From NCBI GenBank assembly GCA_000226015.1, contig JH154682.1, positions 24,439 to 69,106 of the forward strand: DNA of 44,668 bases, written 5' to 3'. Shown in pieces: positions 34,240 to 44,668 of this stretch (the first letter of the stretch is position 1; each line of letters opens with the position of its first letter). The notes below the pieces were generated by a model. That model did no database searches, was not told where the DNA came from, and was given only the letters and a program-made list of their open reading frames with translations. Source of the DNA: Mnemiopsis leidyi (taxonomy: Eukaryota > Ctenophora > Tentaculata > Lobata > Bolinopsidae). The translations under genes and the position numbers were made by a program.

Positions 34240-36480
34240 TCAACCTCCTCCGGGGATCTGTCGGAAACAGTCAATGTTCATCAAGACCGCTTTACAGTTT
34301 AACACCACCAGACTATTACTACAATTGTGTTCATTTATCAATCTCCGCAAGAAATTAGCACTTTGCTTCAACCTATATTTAGCAGCTGAAAGAGAGGACA
34401 CTCTCTGAAGGAGAATGGAGACACTGGTGATTATCTCTGTGTCTCCTTCCTCCAGTAGTTCTATCAGACGGTCCAAGTGGGGCGTCAGACCAGGGAGTAT
34501 GGGGTCATTGGGACAGGAATTTAGAGTTAGCAAGATTAGGATGTTTAGGATTTGTTTTACTTGGATGGGATCTGACAGGGAACTCAGAAGGATCTGATAG
34601 GGAGAAGTTGTTAGTTTAAGAATAGAGAACGATGTTCGTAAGGAGCTGGGAGGTGTTGCAAATTTGTTTTAACAAGTAAAAGTGTTTTTCGATATTCACT
34701 GGCCACACCTGGCTTTTATTGGTCAACTGATGTCACATGATAAAGGAAATTTGCGGGACCTTTCCTCAAATACCGTTCTTAATTAGGTAATTGCTTATTA
34801 CAAGACTTTGCATTGGTTACGGAATCAAACTTTATCAAAAGAGGTTTATCAAGTCTACACTTTGTCCTACTTACAGAATGGCCAGAGTTGTCAAGGATAA
34901 TGTCCACAGCACCTTCCTCCTGCACATCAGTTAGGATATGTTTTAGCGACCTTTGAAGAGTCTGCACCTGAATTATATATGAATGAATGAAAAATAAAAT
35001 TCGCAACACTAAATTATACAGGACAATGTTTCAATAATTTAAAATGTATATAATATATTGAGGCAGAACTGAGTGTTGCAGGATGCATCCTAGAAGAATC
35101 TGGTTCTTTTGGCGGGGCACCCTAACTAAGGCCAAAGATGTAATAGTAGGTATATTATATTATGATTATAGTAAATGTTCTACAGAAAATAAATTAGTGA
35201 GCATCAATCAAATAATATAGTAAAGTAATTATATTTGTTATGCGCCTAAATGCCCCTGACTCAGCTATATTATATGCTAATCTAATCTCTGGAAATATAT
35301 GGTGTGACTTATATTCGACCATTTGCCCTTAATAATTCTTCTCAAGTTTAGCATTTTAGACTTGATCATCTTAACCTCCGACTGACATTGTAGAACTGCA
35401 GAATAATTCTGCAAAAAACAATACAGCGACGATAAAAAGTGATAAATGATAATAAGTCTGATGGTTCCAAGATTTAACTGTAACAACATGCAACTACCTG
35501 GAGAACGAAGATACTACCTGAAGAGATGTCTTAGAGAGGATAAGACAGCTGACCAGTCTTATATGTAAATGTGCACTGTCAGAAAACTGGCCCTCTGTAC
35601 ACAGTATCTCTGCTATCTTTCTGAATATCACTTTGAGTGTGGGCGAGTTGCACTCTGACTTAGCCATAACACCAAGACATTTGAGAGTAAGTTTCAGGAC
35701 TGGATATTGAACAACGGCAGAGCTTTGCGAAATTTGCTTAAGGTATGTTGTGAGAGACGAGAGAAGGCTCGAAAGTTGATGTTGAAAAGCTTCTTCAAAG
35801 AGGGATGAAAAGGAATCTTGATCGATATTAGAGACAGCTCGCATGAGGATTTTTACCAGTTCCAAAGTATTGGGATCTTCTTTTGCATACTGAGGTTTAG
35901 GTTTTGTGATTTTTTTGCTTTTAGGTGCAGACTGCACATTTTCCTTGTTTTCTGAGAGTTCTTTAATCTTGACATTCTGCAGTTTTACCAAGTTCTTTAT
36001 TCGACCATTTGCGCTTGATAATTGCTTCTCAAGTTTAGCATTTTTAGACTGGATCATCTCAACTTCCGATTTGGCAGCGGCATGGTTTCTTGATACACTC
36101 TGAAACGATTCTTTTAATCTGATGTTCTCCTTTTTTAACTCTGAAATTGAGTTTTGTAGAGCAACAACAGTGTCCATTGTTCCTTTTTCTAACTTGGCCA
36201 TCTCATTGTCCACATTTTCCTGAACTGTTCTTAATTCTTTTTCTTTCAAATCCATTTTAAGTTGTCGCCTATACACCAAATTTTCCTGATTCTTCAACTC
36301 TTTCTCCCTTGATTTAATTGTCTCTAATAAATCTTTAACTTCGTTGCTAACAGTGCTCATTTCCTCAATAAATGAAGATTGTATGACTCGATCAGGTGAT
36401 AAGCTTTGATCATAGCCCCAAATCAAACCACCATCACCAAATAGTAGATCGGTACCTGAAGATGAACCTTGCTCCACCAT
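34240..36480 (-). CDS. CCDC138: CCDC138-like coiled-coil protein, three exons
   Basis: Exons 36480-35518, 34967-34875 and 34593-34240 join in phase 0 to 469 residues. Residues about 45-195 are a long heptad-rich coiled coil (KSREKELKNQENLVYRRQLK and following). A basic linker (PKSKKITKPKPQY) leads to an all-helical C-terminal domain, about 210-469. That domain resembles my memory of CCDC138, with an RLVSCLILSKTSLQ-type helix, then LTPHLDRLIELLEEGD, SILLQRVSSLSAAKYRL and a closing VVLNCKAVLMNIDCF. Human CCDC138 is longer (about 665), so N-terminal exons may be missing or lost. The ATG at 36480 follows ATACTTCAG plus four bases, a possible 3' splice site. CCDC138 has been linked to centrioles and cilia. 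The assignment is moderate; another helical coiled-coil family is possible. Confidence 0.65.
35312..35386 (-). repeat. Intronic partial duplicate of the CCDC138-like exon
   Basis: About 75 bp match 35998-36074 in the coiled-coil coding exon (ATTCGACCATTTGC, CTCAAGTTTAGCATTTTAGA), with several substitutions and single-base losses that shift the frame. It is in the same orientation, inside the first intron. Confidence 0.9.
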
Positions 36481-37054
36481 ACTGCTGAAGTATAAATTAA
36501 AGGAATAATTTGATCAATCATGAATAAAAATTAAAAGGTAAAAATTTAAAGAAGTTTAAAATTTGGGCACAATGACATAACTTGAGCTCAATTTCAATTT
36601 TATGCAGTATGTCAAAAAATGATAAGTAATGGAATTGATAAGTAATGGATAAATAACTCGAATAAACTGAAATATTGTAAATTGGAGAGCTTCAAATTGG
36701 TTCCTTAAAACGACTCCAGCAAGATCATAATCAAAATAGTTAAAAGAAATGTTTGGTGCAAGATCAAAGTGGTATTAAAAGAAATTGTTAAAACCTTCAT
36801 TAATCGATGCAGTAAAAACTAATGTAACCAAAGCAAACATATATAATAGTTTAGCCAATTAAATAACTTGATAATGGAATTCACAGGTCTGCTTGAAGGG
36901 AAAACGATCTGCAATATTTGTTAAGTCTTATCGCTGCCAAAACGATGTGCAATATTTGTTAAGTCTTATTGCAGCTAAATAGTTTATGTTGATATCATGC
37001 GCTTCCATTGACTATTCAAATAGGTCAACATATTTCGATTTGAATACAACAATA
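36481..37054. other. Spacer between CCDC138-like gene and APEX2
   Basis: AT-rich. A short tandem (GCAATATTTGTTAAGTCTTA) occurs near 36911 and 36950. No gene is seen. Confidence 0.5.
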
Positions 37055-40000
37055 TCATTTCTCCAGCCACTTAAAGAAATTACATCTGGATGATTTGGAT
37101 GATGAAGGTCCTATGGGTAACGAGCAGCAGTAGAACCTCTTGCCAAAATTGGGACCTTGTTTGGAAACAGTTTTGAGTGATGCTGCCCGATGATGACCTG
37201 AACACAACGGGGGAGGAGGCAGGCCTGTTAAAAGAGACTTTACAGAGACAGTACTTGTTGAACCCTCTCTGTCAGAAGACGTTTTTGATGTTTCTATATG
37301 TTTAAAAGCATCTTGAGATTTCTGAAATGTTGTATCACGCTTAACAGAAAACTTCAATCTCGTCTGAGTGCTCTGTATCTGACCTCCACTAACCTTTCTT
37401 TTCTTTGCATGTTGTGTATGACTAATGTTTGAGCTTTTCTCATGTACTGATAAGTCAGCCTTTCTTTTTAAGAATATCCCTGAGAGACTGGTTTGCTTTC
37501 CATGTAACTCTGGATAGAAAATTGTACATTCTGGTGGAATTGTTTTGCTAGGTATGATGCAGCTAAAGTCGATCACTGCAGCAAAGGGGCAGTGGTCTGA
37601 GCCAGTCACATCCGACATTATAGAACAGGATTTTATAAGACCAGTACATGGTTTTGATACCAGTATGTAATCTATTCTGGTGCCATAATTGTTGGCTCTT
37701 CCGTTTAATTGAGTATTCCAACACGTGTAACATTCTTGTTTTTTTGGGTGAAGATACCTAAGAGTGTCCACTAAGGAATCATCAAGCATAGATTTAAAGA
37801 TAACTTTATCTCTAGCACTATACCATTCAGTCAGAAACTTGGGATCATTTCTGTTTTCAAAAGCTTCTGCACTATCAATAATGCTAGTTTTGACATTCAA
37901 ATCTCCGGCCACAACAACATGATTATTCTCATAGGTTAGCTTCTTAACATGAACCTTCAGTTTTTCAAGAAATCTAATTTTCTTCTCATACTTATCACCT
38001 TCCTCGGGATAAGCACATGGCACATACACATTTATTACTACCAATGTATTTCCATCCTTCTGCTTGTGATAGGTTGCAATAGCTCGGCCTAGAGGAAGAT
38101 GATGGGAAATATTGAAAAAATCCAGTGAAATGATGTAAACAGTAGCATTCCTGTACAGAATAATAAGATAAATCTCTTGGAATGATCCTTTGGATCTTTC
38201 TGAATTGCAGTACTCTCGTTTTCATGTACTTCAAATACAAGGAAACATTTACTTGTTGTTTACTAGCCCCAAGATGGAAGCACAAAGTTTCACTAAGCAC
38301 ATTTACCAGTTTAGCCCTACCTAGTCCCCTGCTACACAGCTAGTAAACAAGGATGACTAGGCATTCAGCTACACAAAACAAATAAATGTTCTGGGCAAAT
38401 TTTGTTGGACAAGTATGAATAAATAAATAGCATACCTTCTCTGCTAGAGTCTAGGTTGTCTGTGTGCAGATCTACGAAATAAGGGCAACATGTTTTCTTG
38501 ACATAAGTGGCAACACCAGCATGGCCTTGTTTGTCAAGAGGATGGTTGAAAAAAGAATAGAAATTTGAAAATTTAGCTATCTCATTACCTGAAAAGTTTT
38601 ACAGTTAGTCAGGCTGAATCATCAACATAAACATTTATATCTAATAATTTATGGTGCCTTGCTAGATTCTGAACATATGAAGGACGTTTATTTCTATCCA
38701 ATTCTGACCTTGAAACATCTCGGAATTATTTTCACTGATTCATACATTCCTTTTCTAAAATTTCTTAGTTAAACAAACCAAACCTTAATAAGTTTTTAAC
38801 AAAAAAGGGGAGAGTAGCAAGTATATGAAATCTTTATGGAAAGCCAAATGTATTCTTCCCTCTACAGGACGAAGTAGTAGCTCAAAGAGCAAGTGATCCA
38901 AGCACAGCAAATTACCAAAATACATAGAAATGAACGTGCATTATAAAAATGAATATCATGATTTTGTTGTATTTCTCAACCTAACAATGCTGTAGGAAAG
39001 GGATGTAAGGCTTTTTTGCGAGAAGAACTGTACGTCTAGCAAAATGGTATGATAACTCTATAATTAATTTAAACATTTTGATATCTTATCAGTAATTGCT
39101 TCCAGTTGGCCCGGGGGCTTCATTTATGGATGGCTTTTTAAGGCAGGGGGCAATAATTGGCCAGGTTCCAAACATTATATAATACTACAAGCTCACTGCA
39201 TGTATTCAGTTTGATGTCTTTACCCATTGCAACAATGTACCTTATTTCTAATTAGTCTTTGTAACAGTTTCACATTGAAACATACTTAGACTGGGATAGT
39301 CCTATATTGCTTTCTATGAACTTTTTTTACTTCTATGAGTGTGATTAGATTAAAACCAGGTATTCTTGTTTGAGAATTTGAATTTGAATACTAAATTTAA
39401 GGTATCATAGTTCAACTAATATAATCAAAAGTTTTTTAACATAATAGTTTTTAATAATTTCTATATACATTTATTGTAAGTGCAGGACCTTAAGTAAATC
39501 TCTTCTGCTTAGATGTTGATCAAGTCCTCATTGTAGCCTGTTTAATTATATTATCATCATCAATAATGTATTGCCAGTCCCGCATTCGCTAAATTTATTG
39601 AGAAACTTAGTGAACCCAAAAATTCCTGTAGATTTTTTGAAATCCTATGATCACAACTTTAGCTATAAGTCTGAGTAGAGGGAAGAGAATTATGGACCAC
39701 TATTAGGGTGGTGGCAACCACCCCAGAATAGACACTGAACCAAATTTTTTCGAACCTTGAGACTATTCTCAATCGATTTTACGTCAAATTTTAGTTCCGG
39801 TTCAAAAAGAAAAAGAAAAGAAAGAAATTTGCCACCCCCTAGTATGACAACATGAACTGTGGTATACGCCCCCGCCCCCGACCATGCTTTTTTCCAAACG
39901 GATTGGAGCCCAAACGGAAAGGGATAAAGACTTAAAAATTTCAGATAAGGTAGATTTAACTACCTCAAAGGGCCCTTTGAGGCCTTAAAGGCCCCAAAAA

Positions 40001-40755
40001 AGGCCCAAAAAAGTCTCCAAATTGGGGAACGAATTGGAGTCCAAACGGAAAGAGTAATGAAACGGATAGAGTAATGAAAATTTTAGCGGGTTCTGTGGCT
40101 TAGGCTATGTAAAAATTTGTTTTGAAGGCCTTAAAGGGCCTTCAAAGGCCTTTAAGGCCCTAAAAATGAAAATTTTCAACTTTGAGCTAGAAGAAAAGTT
40201 AGACAAGTATTTTGACGTAAAATTTGACGAGGAATCCGAATTTGATAGTTTCGGAGCCGATTAACCATCACGTGACCCCTTATAAGGCTCTTATGGCCCC
40301 AAAATGGAAATTTTCAACTTTGAGCTAGGAAAAAAGTTAGACCCGTGTTTTGATGTAAAATTTGACGAGGTCTAAATTTGATAGTTTCAAATCCGAAAAA
40401 TCCTCACGTGACCCCTTAAGTGACCCCTTATAAGGGTCCAAAATGGAATTTTCGACTTTGAGCTAGGAGAAAAGTAAGAACAGTATTTTGACATAAAATT
40501 TGACAAGGAATCCGAATTTTATAGTTTCGAAGCCATAAAATGAAGGAATATGAAAACCAGATGTCTTTTCTGGCTGGAGGCACACTTTGCGTTTTGCGAC
40601 TGATAGTTATTTACGACTGATAGTTATTTACCTAATTGTGTTCGAGATATTTTTGTTTCCTGCAGACATAGGATATCTGGATCAAGATTCGTCAAATAGC
40701 TTGGGAATTCCTTAAGAGTTCGCAAGCCATTCACATTCCAAGTGATAATCTTCAT
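37055..40755 (-). CDS. APEX2: AP endonuclease 2 (APE2), three exons
   Basis: Nuclease of base-excision repair and the ATR-Chk1 response, acting at AP sites and as a 3'-5' exonuclease with PCNA. Exons 40755-40632, 38588-38436 and 38088-37055 join in frame to 436 residues (human 518). Exo/endo/phosphatase motifs are complete: [13 protein letters not shown] at the start, LCLQETK with the metal-binding Glu, [13 protein letters not shown] at about 153-157, GTRIDYIL and TGSDHCP at about 254-260. After the catalytic domain come a PIP-box-like QTSLSGIF (about 291-298), a basic linker, and a C-terminal Zf-GRF finger with Cys/His residues in [20 protein letters not shown] and [15 protein letters not shown] acceptor-like site lies 14 nt before the ATG. 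Intron 1 is about 2 kb and repeat-rich, and its donor is tandemly duplicated. It looks functional. Confidence 0.95.
39950..40560. repeat. GGCCTTTAAGG-rich and roughly 138-bp tandem repeats in APEX2 intron 1
   Basis: Many GGCC, AAAGGCC and AGGGCCCTTT palindromic motifs lie at 39965-40165. They are followed by three diverged copies of a roughly 138-bp unit starting near 40171, 40309 and 40447 (TTTTCAACTTTGAGCTAG, AAAATTTGACGAGG, TCACGTGACCCCTTA). Confidence 0.85.
40598..40631. repeat. APEX2: 17-bp tandem duplication at the APEX2 exon 1 donor
   Basis: GACTGATAGTTATTTAC occurs twice head to tail. On minus each copy begins GTAAATAACT, so the first intron starts with a duplicated donor. Confidence 0.95.
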
Positions 40756-40814
40756 AAACGATCAGTAACCTAAACCCAATATTTTGTTAGACAGAATACA
40801 CACAGACTATAGAT

Positions 40815-41084
40815 GGGTTGGTGTAGTGGGATCTACCCCGTCTTTCTATGCAGGATATCAGGGATTCGATTCCCAGATCCCCCAATCCTAGAGGAGTGCG
40901 CTAAGGGAATTTGCCTAGGCAATCTTTTTACATCGACTCAGCTGAATGGCCAAGAAACTGTGATTGAGGGTTAAATGAGGAGGGTCCCCCTTAAAAGATC
41001 TAAAATCTTCCAGGAGCCCATTCAATATAACTGTAGGAGCCTGGGTACATGTGTATTGTGATTTGTGTAACAAATACAAATACA
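40815..41084 (+). mobile_element. Full-length tRNA-derived SINE
   Basis: The head is tRNA-like: GGGTTGG start, A box TGGTGTAGTGG (40819-40829), B box GGATTCGATTC (40862-40872) and a CCCCCA end near 40885. It is followed by a unique body of about 170 bp (TCGACTCAGCTGAATGGCC, AATGAGGAGGGTCC, GCCTGGGTACA) and a short AACAAATACAAATACA tail. The body recurs in reverse at 6691-6854. A clear target-site duplication was not seen. Confidence 0.9.
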
Positions 41085-41089
41085 GATGA

Positions 41090-41821
41090 GGTTTGCAACT
41101 GTGTGAAAATTGTGTGTATTACAGATTGATTTAAATTGAAAATTGTTTAAAAAATGTTTACTTTGGAAGTGCCAGTCTTAGTTTAAGCATGAGTACACTC
41201 TCACAATAGTAAAAGAGAATTATATTTGTTTGTCTTGATATTACACTAATGTAGCATAAACTTTTTGTCATAAAAAGCAAATGATACAAAATCAATAATT
41301 CAGGCTAAGGGGACCAGATTCACGATGGAAAAGTTTTTTATAAATGCTGTTTCAAAATGCCTAAAAACAAACAATGCAAATACCTAATATGATTTAAAAC
41401 ATTGATAAAACACAATTTTTGAATCAAGCTGACAGCATTTCTGGAATCGGTCATTTCTATGGAAAAATTTGCTACAATTGGCGAAAAAGCCAATGTAGTG
41501 CTTGCTCAGCAAGATGATGGATGAGATTGCCACAGAAAGCTTCTTCTTACCCTTTAACTGCCCTGACACAGGAGAAATTAGTTTTGTATTCATTTAATTT
41601 TCCATAAATCTTTGTAAACAATGGTTAGCAGCTTTAAGCTAAAGTCGGTTTTGAGTCTGTTATCAAACAAAGTTACAACAAACAAGCTCTGCCTTGTCCA
41701 CTGTCAAGTTAAATCACATCAAATCAAATCAATTATTATGACAATAAACATCATCACAGCTTTGTCGAACTTCTTATTCTGACTCCTTCATTTCTCAATT
41801 TACATAGTCACACCTTCAATA
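41090..41821. other. AT-rich spacer
   Basis: Nothing recognised. An ATCACATCAAATCAAATCAA run lies near 41713. Confidence 0.5.
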
Positions 41822-42421
41822 TGGGGTCGTTCACATATGAACGTCATCAATCATCATCATGGGGGTTTCCAAATGATGATGATTGATGACGAGGGGGGAG
41901 GGGGTTTTGGCCAATGATGATGTCATCAAACATTTTTAGGATTTAAAGGATTTTTTGAAAATTTTTTGATTTCTTTTGAACATTTTAATCAGAATTTTAC
42001 GAAATCAGAAGGAAAATTTTCAAGTAAAAATATTGATTCAGAAATATGGTGAAAATAAAGCTGGCATCATAATTTATCATTATTAGACAATTACACCTTG
42101 AATACACAAATGACCCTATATAAAAACATCTATATACCATTAAAAAATAATGATAAAAATATGGTGAAATACCGTGTTTTCACTGACATGATATAAAATT
42201 TCAAAATTGACTGCAAATTAAAAGACCAAAAATCAAGTTTTTTTGACATAAAGTAGGGGGGGTTCCGACTGTGATGATGTCATTATGTTAATTTACCTCC
42301 GACATTTAGGGGGGTTTTGTCATGATGATGAATGATGACTGCACTGGTGTGTGATGACGGAGGGGGGAAGGGGGGGTAAAAATTACCGAAAATTTGCTAA
42401 CGTAATATGTGAACAACCCCT
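41822..42421. mobile_element. MITE-like element, 600 bp, with inverted ends
   Basis: The left end TGGGGTCGTTCACATAT and right end, read inward, AGGGGTTGTTCACATAT match at 15 of 17 positions. AATA flanks both sides (41818-41821 and 42422-42425), as for a target-site duplication. The ends carry ATGATG/CATCAT and G-rich runs, and the interior is AT-rich without a coding region. Confidence 0.78.
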
Positions 42422-42711
42422 AATACTGAAGTTATAAGTGCAAAGGCAAATTGCAACAGAAATTTTATCTCGCCTTATTTAATTTTTATGTTTATGAATT
42501 ATTGTCGGATCACGGATTCCGTTTTGACTTTTTGCGGTATATTAGCAACCGTTGCTAAACTAATACAGTCCATATATGCGTGCGCGCACATAAATGGGCT
42601 ATACTGGTTTTGCAACAGCAACCGAGGAAGAATCGTTCAATATTATGCCAAGCAATATGTTAAATTCAAATTTATGCCGTTTATCATCGCGTATACATCA
42701 TACATGTTATT

Positions 42712-42790
42712 GTAGGTTGATAACCTACTGTCGCGGCCATCACGCGCTGTCACGAATTTCAAAGAAATTCTAGACGCGCATCGCCCGTTG
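42712..42790 (+). repeat. Hairpin module, distant copy
   Basis: GTAGGTT/GAT/AACCTAC at 42712-42728 is identical to the first hairpin at 5606-5622 and is followed by TGTCGCGGCC. Then GAATTTC/AAA/GAAATTC (42754-42770) is another 7-bp triloop hairpin. The CAGCT hairpin and tail seen in other copies are absent. Confidence 0.7.
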
Positions 42791-43612
42791 AACATGTTAC
42801 AAACGCGCGTGATTAGGAAGTAAATTTACGCTATAGTAAACAATGCGGGTTTATATTTTGTAGGTTAAAAGATGAATGCGCGTTACGTTAACTCAAATTT
42901 GAGACCACGACCGATAAACCCAGAAATGCGATTACATTCTTAAAATCTAAAATTTCGTATTTCGTATTTCTTAGCATGATTAATGATTAGGTATGAAGAA
43001 ATGATCATTCACAGAAAATGTAAATAGTTCCGAAATTACTTGATATTGGTGGGGCGATGGGAAGCATCTGGTAAAATATAACCCTGGTCCCGTAGAACCA
43101 CTTAAGGGATGGGAAGCACCTTTAATTAAGTAATTAGTAATTACTGTGAACTAACTTGAACATCTTTCTCTGATAAGACCAAAAATCGTGGAATATGAAA
43201 TTGCGGCTTCTCAATTCTCGGTAAATATTCGTCTCGAATTGCAGGGCACCGAATTAAATTACAATCGAATCGACAAAGGCTGTACATAATAACCCATTAT
43301 GTGTAGTGTATCTAGTTTGTTTACATTATTTACATACATTTACACACGATGTCCCTCGCATGTAAACAAGGATGTGATACAATACACGCCCTCAGAAAAC
43401 ATCCACAGTAGAATGTTCAAACTCTATATGCTTTCGGTTTTGAATATTTCAATATTTATTGAGAGACAAGTTGAATAGTGGGGGCTCATGCTGACACTAT
43501 GGAAACCGGAGCTGCTCATATCAGTTTTATCTGACACGTGTAATTTCAAAAAATTGAAATCAGTAACTCTCACTGTTGATGTTACACTGTCTATCGAGGA
43601 AGTGTATTGGTT
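42791..43612. other. Spacer
   Basis: AT-rich; no gene. GGGATGGGAAGCACC-like direct repeats lie near 43055-43120. Confidence 0.4.
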
Positions 43613-43906
43613 AAAGGGTCATATTGTTTGGTGAGTGGGGCGATTGGTTGCATTGGCGCAAATGGATTCATTCAGTGGAGTAAATGGATGTTCCATTGAC
43701 GCCAATGGCGACCATTGGATCCATTATAATGGAACCAATGGATCCACTCAATGGCGATAGCCTCTTTAAAGTCACTAGAGACAGAATGGATCATTTGGAA
43801 TTCCAATGTAGTGGTGCCAATGGCGATTCATTTGTGTGTTCCATTGAGTGGATCCATTGGTGCCGATGGCACCGATTGTCCCACTCACCAAACTATATGA
43901 CCCTTT
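43613..43906. mobile_element. MITE-like element, 294 bp, with roughly 30-bp inverted ends
   Basis: Left AAAGGGTCATATTGTTTGGT and right, read inward, AAAGGGTCATATAGTTTGGT, both followed by GAGTGGG. The interior is crowded with CCATTGG/CCAATGG palindromes, and its 100-codon frame has no recognisable content. The target-site duplication is unclear. Confidence 0.85.
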
Positions 43907-44451
43907 TGACAGCATATTTAACAAATGGAAAAATAAATACAGAGGACACAAAATATCATAAGGCTGGTTATTGGGCTACTGGGTGAAAGACCAAAAACAA
44001 AGGTCGATGTTACATAGAATACAAAACAAATCTACCGGTAAAACCAATGATAAGGCACCAGGGCGACTCGGACTGCTGACAAGACTATATAGCTGACAAG
44101 ACTATATAAGTTTAACTAAACTTATAGCCCGCAATATAAGCTACTATGGGATAGTTTAAATTTTGTCATCCTTAGACCCTGAACTAGCAAATCTTTGAAC
44201 TATTGGTTTTCACTGACTGTTGGAAAACATTAACACTATTTGTAGAATTACTTCATTCCATTACTTTATTGCTCGTTTCTTTACCTCCGTGTGTAATCGT
44301 CCTACTGTATTCCACAACAGAAATAGAAAACACAATTCAGCACATTTTTTGTGTGTCTGCATATATATCATATATAAAGCATTGTTGATCCAGGTAGGTT
44401 CCAACTCTTGCTACACAAATCACGGTTGTTCTACTCAACAGTTAAATTCAC
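43907..44451. other. Spacer before the terminal minisatellite
   Basis: AT-rich. A short tandem GCTGACAAGACTATATA occurs at 44074 and 44092. No gene is seen. Confidence 0.45.
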
Positions 44452-44668
44452 TGTCCTCGTTTACTGTTACACTCGTTTACACGACAGTTACATTGACTGT
44501 CCTCGTTTACTGTTACACTCGTTTACAAGACAGTTACATTGACTGTCCTCGTTTACTGTTACACTCGTTTACACGACAGTTACATTGACTGTCCTCGTTT
44601 ACTGTTACACTCGTTTACACGACAGTTACATTGACTGTCCTCGTTTACTGTTACACTCGTTTACAGGA
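44452..44668. repeat. 46-bp minisatellite running off the window
   Basis: Units start at 44452, 44498, 44544, 44590 and 44636 (TGTCCTCGTTTACTGTTACA, CTCGTTTACACGACAGTTAC, ATTGAC). They are nearly identical, which suggests recent expansion. Confidence 0.98.

Noticed and set aside
43684..43986. 100-codon frame at the second MITE
   Set aside because: It is built from the palindromic interior of the element and crosses its right end.

Overview
The window is animal nuclear DNA. It has spliced protein genes with GT-AG introns, RNA polymerase III tRNA genes, a tRNA-derived SINE, LINE remnants, MITE-like elements and long CA/GT microsatellites. The proteins are animal-type: CACTIN, eEF1A, GALNS, UXT, ZC2HC1, APEX2, a CCDC138-like protein and intron-poor GPCRs. 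Coding sequences in introns of other genes, and a 3' splice-site-like AG just before almost every start codon, fit a non-bilaterian with spliced-leader trans-splicing. A ctenophore or hydrozoan is a candidate; this is inference, not proof.

Layout. 1-3.4 kb: CA repeat, a minus-strand GPCR, then the last four exons of cactin on plus. 3.7-6.9 kb: two decayed LINE copies, a hairpin repeat inside one of them, and a 5'-truncated SINE. 7.6-10.7 kb: a three-exon eEF1A gene (minus). 10.7-14.2 kb: mostly unassigned, with MITE relics, a telomere-like tract and one possible first exon. 14.2-18.8 kb: a repeat-dense block with a broken GPCR copy, a foldback element with perfect 152-bp arms, many triloop hairpin modules, and an intact GPCR copy. 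20.4-25.7 kb: a ZC2HC1 zinc-finger gene (minus) with a single-exon membrane transporter nested on plus in its largest intron. 26.9-31.5 kb: a complete ten-exon GALNS sulfatase (plus), with two identical tRNA-Gly(TCC) genes in intron 1 and an intron made almost wholly of GT repeat. 32.0-41.1 kb: UXT, a CCDC138-like gene and APEX2, all minus, then a full-length SINE. 41.8-44.7 kb: two MITE-like elements, one more hairpin module and a 46-bp minisatellite running off the edge.

The genes are mostly unrelated housekeeping functions (translation, splicing, base-excision repair, lysosomal sulfate removal, prefoldin-like chaperone) and form no pathway. The most unusual content is the hairpin-module family at 14.2-17.6 kb (also at 5.6 and 42.7 kb), whose stems change in a compensated way between copies, and a related four-hairpin GC-rich insertion that breaks one GPCR copy. 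Two N-runs (15750-15759 and about 28660-28670) mark assembly gaps.
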